NCBI GenBank assembly: GCA_014529385.2 | Contig: CM043954.1 | Location: forward strand, 4,961,306-5,025,305 | Direction of reading: 5' to 3' | Length of the DNA: 64,000 nucleotides | Source: Adiantum capillus-veneris | Taxonomy: Eukaryota > Streptophyta > Polypodiopsida > Polypodiales > Pteridaceae | Position numbers and translations under genes: made by a program | The notes under the pieces: generated by a model | Told to the model about the DNA's origin: nothing | Database searches by the model: none | Seen by the model: the letters and a program-made list of their open reading frames with translations, nothing else | Shown: one piece after another, positions 58,012 to 64,000 of the stretch | How positions within the stretch are numbered: the first letter of the stretch is position 1 | How the letters are laid out: every line of letters starts with the position of its first letter

Positions 58012-58690
58012 AAGAACACTTTACTGAGTTGAAGAACTGCATACGTACATAAACACACACATATAAATAACTATATATATTGTATAAACAAGTACTTAAA
58101 AACACTTTACCGAGTTGAAGAACTGCTTACGTACATAAACACACACATATAAATAAATAAATAAAAAGATATTATATATATATAATATAAATATTATATA
58201 TAAAACTATATATAGTCTTAGACCGACAGTGTAAAGAAATACTGACAAGCAAATGAAATTTTGACAGCATAACAACGTGAAAAATTAAAAAAAACCCATT
58301 CCATACTTGCTTCTGTGAAAGCTTGCCTAACTTTCGGTAAACTTTCCTATTCTATACTTGCTTCTGTGAAGCTTGCCTAACTTTTGTGTATACATGAAAC
58401 CATGATTATGTTTCTAAACATGAACAAAAAGCATGATTATATTCACAAGCAATCAAAATTTTGGCAGCATAACGGCATGAAAATACAAACAAAAAAATTT
58501 TCCATTCCATACTTGCTTCCGTGAAGCTTGACTAACTTTTCTGTATACATGAAACCATGATTATGTTTTCAAATATGAACAAAAATCATGATTATATTGA
58601 CAAGCAATCAAAATTTCGGCAGCATAACGGCATGAAAATTCAAACTAAAAAAATTTCCATTCCATACTTGCTTCCGTGTAGCAGCGAATG
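58012..58690. repeat. AT-rich tandem repeats 3' of the methyltransferase gene
   Basis: First a duplication of GAGTTGAAGAACTGC with ACGTACATAAACACAC (58012-58165), then three copies of a 155-200 base unit beginning ACAAGCAA and containing CAGCATAACGGCATGAAAA and CCATACTTGCTTC (58242-58690). A fourth, partial unit lies on the other side of the gene at about 63026-63085 in the same orientation. Confidence 0.85.
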
Positions 58691-58943
58691 CTCACGGGAA
58701 GAAGAAATTACATACGCAAAAAAGCATGTGTTGGTATATTACTTTGGTAAATCCAAAGCTCTCAACTAACTTCTATCTAGGATAATAAATATGAAATCAT
58801 GACTGAATTGATAAGGACGATCAACACCAACAACATGTCTTCAGTAATACCAAAAAAGTGGCACCCAAACACCATGGTCACACGTAGTTCCATAAAAATC
58901 ACAAACTAGAAAAAACGATAGATAATACCAATGTTGATGTCAA

Positions 58944-61900
58944 TCAAGGGCAATGTGATCCGGGCTCATATTGTTGCCAATCAGTCTCCTCATCGCTATC
59001 TGCATCAACTGCTGAAATAGCACGTACACATGGAGCCTTGAAGCGTGAAAGATGTTGATGGAAGACCTTTGGATCACTATCTATGCAGAGACAGTGTCTA
59101 GACAACTCAACGCAAACATTGCCCAATCCACCACATCCAGAAAACATATCAACAATGTAGGTGTGCTCCGCAGTAAATGTCCGCACAAGCCAGCTAAAAA
59201 AAGCAAAAAATATGCGCATTTTTACTTTATGTAACATAGTCCAATAATGCATAGTAGGAAGCATATATTCTTACCGAAAGAAGTCAAGGCTACGCTCGGC
59301 GGCACCTCTAAGAGCGTGTCCTCCAATGTACTCTCTGTCAGCGCGATCCACCAGTATTCCGAACTTGGCATCGAAAGATTTGTTGTCGACGCTCTCTCCA
59401 TCTCGTCGATTGTAGATAGGATGTTGACCCTTATGATAAAACAATCCTAGCAATAGTGTTTCCACCTACAAATTACAATTAGAATGTGATCTAATTGAAG
59501 AAAACTACGAGCATGCTTTTCAATCAACAAATAAATTTACTTACTCTCTCAATCTCAATGGTCTTTCGCACATAACCATTCGGGGATCAAAATAAGGATG
59601 GTGTGCATCATTTTGAATCCCATCTCGATGGCATGGCTAGACACAATGCCAAAGTGATCAGTGGAGCTTAGGGTGATGTACCACCCATTGTCTGCCACAT
59701 ACTTTGAAGCTATTACGGCCACTTTCTTACTTAATTTTTGAGAGAATTGATTCCATGGAGAGACCTGCATAATACGCATTGTTAATTTAATTAAAGTTAC
59801 AAAACTATCATAGACTGTCCATTGTGGTTTTGAAGGATGCATACCTTGTTCTCCGAAAAATTTTCAACTTTAAAGTTTGTTGGAAAATCCGCAAACAAAA
59901 GAGAGGCCACTTCATTGCTCTTTTCCCCGTCAGCATGGGCTAAATCAAGAAAATCCAAGATCCTACATACGATCAAATACATGTATTTCAAACATTCACA
60001 ACACACACCATACATAGTTAGTCTTTCTTTTCACATGTGTTTACCATTTCTCATCATCGAGAGAAATTTTGTAAACATCTAGCATGTTGCCAATAATGGT
60101 CACATCACAATCTATGGAAGGCACTGCATAATCAGAAAATAAAATATTTCATCAAGAATTGTTGAGTAGAAAGAAAGTGACAGCTAGATATCTATACAAG
60201 CAAGTTTACCTGTGGAGCCTTGAGCACCTTTTTGGCTCTTTTTGGGAGACTTCTTGGGCTTTTTGGATCTAACAAAATCCAATCGTTTCTTTATAGAGGA
60301 GATTGTACTATTGTTTACTCTTTTCGAAGAGGTGGATTTCTTGGAAGCTGAGCCAATCTCCTCAATACCATTTTCATTTCTTTCAAGAACTTGCTCTAAA
60401 GCAAACAAAAATATATTTCTCACAAACATAATCTAAATAGTATGAGCACTTTAACAATTTTGTAGTTTTTATAAATGCCAAAAATAACCTTTATATAAGT
60501 TCCCTTCATCACGTGGGTAGGTGCCTCGAGTGTAATCTAGCCACCAAGGGCAATACTCAATTTCCCAAGCAATCAAACCATAATCTCTCATCCATAGTGG
60601 ATACATACACTCCTCACAAGAGAGGTCCCTCCAACTTTCAACAGCAATTGGCAACTTCTCCAACAAAGTTTGATCGTAAAGCTGAATTAGCCATCTACAT
60701 AAAATGCAGTTAACTTTATTTGAGCTCCTTTCCTAAGTGACTTATTTATTATACAAACTCTAAGTAAAAAATAGAATAACAACCATAAAGATATCAATTG
60801 TATTACCTGAATAATACTCTCCTCGAAGATTCCATAAGCTCTGGAATTTTTTCATCCGACTCTTTTGTGTTGAGCCTACTCCAAAGCTCCACAAAAGCTT
60901 TATCAATGTGGTCCCTCAATTGGTGATGAAACCATGATTCAAAGCCCTCCGGCATTTCTTCAATGATTTTCCCTTTGATCCTCAAGCATTGCTTCAAGAT
61001 ACTTCCCCAATACCACTCTTTACGCAAGTACATTCTAAATTTCATTGCACTAATATAACGCTCAGAAGTAACATCATCTACATGGCAATGCATCAAAGAG
61101 TACAATATTTTATTTTTGCTATAGAGCAAACAATAAACAAACCATAAATGCATTGATTCATTTGATGATTTCATGTGTATTTTTTATCCAAAAATTATTA
61201 CCTCTCTGGTGATATTTTAGAAGTTGCCAAAGAGTGGACCTTGTCTTTTGTAAGGCCGACTTGATCCTTTTCTCTTATCCAGTTGAAGTTAAATAATAAA
61301 GAGAAGAACCCCTGGCCATTGGCGGCGTTGGCAATGGCCAACATCTATGTTGCATTAGCACGAGATCAAATCAAATCAATTTCTCAATCAAATAAATCAA
61401 ATTCAAATGACATGTCAACTTACAATTTTGTAGTAATTCAAACATAAACGGTGATAAGAGAAAGTGTTTACCTTATAAGCTCTTTCTTTAAATATTTTTT
61501 CTACTCTTCCTCGAGCAACCATTTCCTTTTCTGGCAGTGAAATCGAGGGATCATTGATCTCTTGCATCTCTTTGATAAGAGACAAGTCAAAGTCTTCCTT
61601 TTGTAGAGAAAATGAAAAAAAAAGTAAGATTTTACAAAATAATGTCAAGCTTTAGAAATTACATAAAAAGTGTACTTTAAGGTAAAAAAATATACCTTCC
61701 ATATGAGCATTGCTAATAAAAGAGCAGGAGCGTTGTACCAACTCCCTTTAGATGCCTTCTTCTCATAAGCAAGCTCTACCTCTATCCATCGAATCCAATC
61801 TTGGGGAAAGTCTTTCATTAAAGAATCTTTGCTTGCCACAGCCAGTTTTTGGAACAAGAAGATCTCCTGCCCAAAATTTGTGCTCACAGTGGTTCTACCA

Positions 61901-62961
61901 ATCCTAAACCAAAATATCTTAAATTAAATGGCAGTAGAATGACATCGATAAAGTAATAGCAATAACTTTCAAAACAACAAATGTGCCTACTCATTTTGAG
62001 ATCGCAAAGCTAGCATAAGCTCTCCCTCTGCACTTCTATCAACATAGACAAATTGACACTTCATAGAACAATGTCTCCACTTTATCATTGAAAATTCTAC
62101 AACAACAAAAAAGAAAATTAGAAAGCATAGAGTAATACAAGTCAACTTTACATTAAACAAAAAAGAAATCACTTACGTGTTTTTATTAAGCGCATCCAAG
62201 TTTTCAAACAGTCATTACCATCCCAAATGATATATTTTTTTCCCCTTAAATCTTCCCACTCAAGGGGAAGTGAATTATCAAAATCATCGCTTATTTCTCG
62301 CCAAATAGGCCCCCATTCATCTTTGTCTAAGTCGGAAACATAATGTTGATCATGGCCTGGCTTCTTAAATGACACAAGAAATGGAGCTCCAAGCACACTG
62401 TATCCAGACATCTCAAACCTTTTCACCAAGCCCTCAGTGCCTAGACCCACCGCTCTAATGGCTTCATTTTCCATCAATCTGCAAAGGGGAATGCGAGGAG
62501 GTTCCCCACCTCTCTTTATAATAAAACCCTCTACAATCTCCTCCAATATTCAACCATGAACATCCTTTCCAAATACTGTTGGATGATCGGGAGATTTAGC
62601 AACAATTGTTGTTGCTTCAGACACGCTGTGAGCCACCAATTCACCTTGTGTAGCATGAATATCTATGAACACCTCTTCTTCATGCACATCACTCAATATA
62701 TCCTCTTCTTCATGCACATCACCCAAAATATCCTCCTTTCAACGGACATTGGAAGAAGCAATGGAAGATCGTGCATTGGCCCTGTGCCCTGTAGTGCCAG
62801 ACCTTAATGTGTATCCTACTCCTACAAACAAAAAACAATAAGAACACAACTAGTTTAGTGAGTATGTTGAGACAAAAAAAAAAGAGCACAAATAGCTTAA
62901 TGTATTTGAACTTACTTTGAGAGATACCTGTCCTGCCATGTTTAGATGGTGTACGAGCCAT
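58944..62961 (-). pseudogene. ParB-like domain plus beta-class DNA methyltransferase gene, 14 exons
   Basis: Minus-strand exons with GT-AG borders and matching phases: 62961-62916, 62821-62177, 62096-61991, 61903-61696, 61597-61472, 61344-61202, 61049-60807, 60694-60489, 60395-60210, 60123-60045, 59962-59845, 59764-59545, 59465-59274, 59193-58944; about 920 residues. Exons 2-3 look ParB-like: IPLCRLMENEAIRAV, YIIWDGNDCLKTWM, CQFVYVDRSAEGELMLALR then QNE. A helical middle follows. Exon 9 is a Lys-rich, nuclear-signal-like linker (KKPKKSPKKSQKG). Exons 10-14 fit an N4/N6 DNA methyltransferase in the beta order: a motif IV position LLFADFPTNF (consensus DPPY altered), DNGWYITLSS, a VETLLLGLFYHKG strand, RSLDFFRWLVRTFT and the SAM-binding IVDMFSGCGGLGN. 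Breaks: TGA at about 62743 and 62567, a frameshift in exon 12; the exon 6/7 join is uncertain. Confidence 0.68.
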
Positions 62962-63140
62962 AATCTATCAACCACAAACAACAAAAATCTTCTTAACAAT
63001 GACAATACAAATATAAACTTCTAAATTTCGACAGCATAACGACGTAAAATGAAAATTAAAAAAAAAAACCATTCTCAACTTGCTCATGGCAAGGAAAAAT
63101 ACAAATCCACTTTGACATTTTTATACCTCTTCTCTACAAC

Positions 63141-63592
63141 GACCTGTTCTTACATTATTGTAATTGTTACTGTAAGTGTGTTTAGTATGTGTGTACGCAA
63201 GTGTGTTGATGTGTGTGAATGCAAGTGTTTATATGTGTGTGTGTGTGTAGATGTATGCATGATTGTGTGTGTGTGTGTGTGAATGTAAGTGTAATATGTG
63301 TGTGTCTGTATGCATGATTGTGTGTGTGTTTGTGCTATGTATGCAAGTGTGTTGATGTTGTGAATGCAAGTGTTTATATTGTGTATGTGTGTATGTATGC
63401 AAGTGTGTTGATGTTGTGAATGCAAGTGTTTATATATGTGGGTGTATGTATGTATGTATGTGTGTGTATGCAAGTGTAATGTATGTGCGTATGCATGATT
63501 GTGTGTGTGTTTGTGCTATGTGTGCAAGTGTTTTGATGTGTGTGATGAAAGTGTGTATCACTGTGTGTGTGTGAGTGTGTGTGTGTGTGTGT
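63141..63592. repeat. Degenerate (GT)n block
   Basis: 450 bases of TGTG-rich sequence with a loose 40-60 base higher-order period (GATGTTGTGAATGCAAGTG, ATGTATGCATGATTGTG). Open frames here are artefacts of the repeat. Confidence 0.85.
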
Positions 63593-63768
63593 GCTTACCT
63601 GCACATGCTCACCCGATCCACCGGAGGAGGTCCAATAGGAGCTCCATTGGAGCTTCCCTATGCCTTGAAAGGCATGGTGAGAGGGCAACGCTTCTCACCA
63701 TGCCTTTCAAGGCATGGGGGAGCTCCAATGGAGCTCCTCCGGTGGATCGGGCAAGCGTGCGTAGGTAA

Positions 63769-63770
<2 letters not shown>
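63593..63770. repeat. Long hairpin flanked by GT and CA tracts
   Basis: Left arm 63593-63680 pairs with 63690-63770 around a loop of about 8 bases: GATCCACCGG with CCGGTGGATC, GGAGCTCCATTGGAGCT with AGCTCCAATGGAGCTCC, ATGCCTTGAAAGGCATGG with CCATGCCTTTCAAGGCAT. The left arm has one extra 9-base piece. The outer (GT)n and (CA)n (63771-63805) extend the fold. Confidence 0.9.
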
Positions 63771-63805
<35 letters not shown>

Positions 63806-63807
<2 letters not shown>

Positions 63808-63960
63808 ACCTTGTCTTCTTTTACTCCTTCTTCACAGCAAAACTCCACTTTCTCTTCACTCCACTTTCATCTCCTTCTTCACAGAAAAACTCCACTTTCA
63901 CTTCACTCCACTTTAATCTCAATTAAAACTCCACTTAAACTTCACTCCACTTTCATCTCA
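63806..63960. repeat. Inverted copy of the AGTGGAGTTTTG repeat
   Basis: Holds three to four units of CTTCACTCCACTTT and two of CCTTCTTCACAG with AAAACTCCACTTTC. These are the reverse complement of blocks at about 55996-56060 and 56328-56390. Together they bracket the methyltransferase region as inverted repeats. Confidence 0.8.
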
Positions 63961-64000
63961 ACTACTACTTTTTTCACACACCATATATTACAAAAAATGA

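Larger units (their letters stand above)
54946..64000 (-). mobile_element. CACTA copy 3, inverted, carrying ParB-methyltransferase cargo; far end outside window
   Basis: CACTACAAGAGG at 54946-54957 is followed by GTTGTGT, the exact reverse of the right end of copy 1. The subterminal array (about 55015-55215) and 55215-55500 also match copy 1 (10390-10906) in reverse. Beyond 55500 the interior differs, and no TNP2 sequence is found. The opposite terminus, CCTCTTGTAGTG, is not in the window, so the element, if complete, is over 9 kb. The bases before the end are TCT, the predicted target duplication. Inclusion of all sequence to 64000 is inference. Confidence 0.6.

Noticed and set aside
59100-59170. 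Reading FSGCGG as a C5-cytosine DNA methyltransferase motif I
   Set aside because: The motif lies at the C-terminal end, after a NGWYITLSS-type region and an ERSLDFFRWL helix, which is the beta-class N4/N6 order. No PCQ or ENV motifs follow; the frame ends 57 codons later.

Overview
The window looks like repeat-rich nuclear DNA of a land plant. It holds plant-type CACTA (En/Spm) transposons with TNP2 and Transposase_24-like genes, a Tat-type Ty3/gypsy element with two RNase H domains, Ty1/copia elements primed by the usual TGGTATCAGAGC site, plant L1-type LINE proteins, and GT-AG introns. Very long (GA)n/(CT)n tracts and the gypsy types would suit a fern or another non-seed plant, but that is a guess. 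I see no ordinary single-copy host gene, tRNA, rRNA or CRISPR. Almost everything is mobile DNA, much of it nested. || Layout. 1-10.9 kb: a CACTA element (copy 1) whose left tip lies just outside the window. It carries a broken piece of a heavy-metal-associated (HMA) domain gene, a TNP2 transposase gene and a second transposase gene, and ends in a palindromic subterminal repeat array plus a terminal inverted repeat. An apparently intact LINE (LINE-A, minus strand, 1.9-6.6 kb) sits inside it, and copy 1 itself sits inside a second copy of the same LINE (10.9-12.1 kb). 12.1-14.1 kb: gypsy fragment (minus). 14.1-15.8 kb: copia LTR, leader and partial gag (plus). 16.6-20.4 kb: decayed gypsy pol and probable 3' LTR (plus). 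20.4-22.1 kb: decayed minus-strand coding remnant. 22.7-24.7 kb: an ORF1-only LINE derivative, a short LINE 3' piece and stacked GA tracts. 26.1-26.8 kb: copia fragments. 26.8-28.3 kb: 5' part of CACTA copy 2, interrupted by an LTR at 28.3-29.5 kb that lies next to a degenerate DEAD-box RNA helicase fragment. 30.6-34.6 kb: copia gag-pol (minus). 34.6-42.8 kb: Tat-like gypsy (minus). 44.6-50.1 kb: degenerate L1-type LINE (minus). 53.2-54.0 kb: long inverted repeat. 54.9-64 kb: CACTA copy 3, inverted, with its far end outside the window. || The most unusual content is in copy 3. Where copy 1 has transposase genes, copy 3 has a 14-exon minus-strand gene whose predicted product of about 920 residues joins an N-terminal ParB-like domain to a C-terminal beta-class (N4/N6-type) DNA methyltransferase domain. 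It is flanked by direct AT-rich repeats, inverted repeats and a long GT/CA-flanked hairpin. It has two in-frame TGA codons and one frameshift, so this copy is probably dead, but its exon structure is well kept. || A second notable system is LINE-A. ORF1 and ORF2 share one reading frame and are separated by a single TAG followed by a strong hairpin; this arrangement is also present in the second copy. Its 3' end is a GA/CT microsatellite, which may explain many of the GA tracts here.
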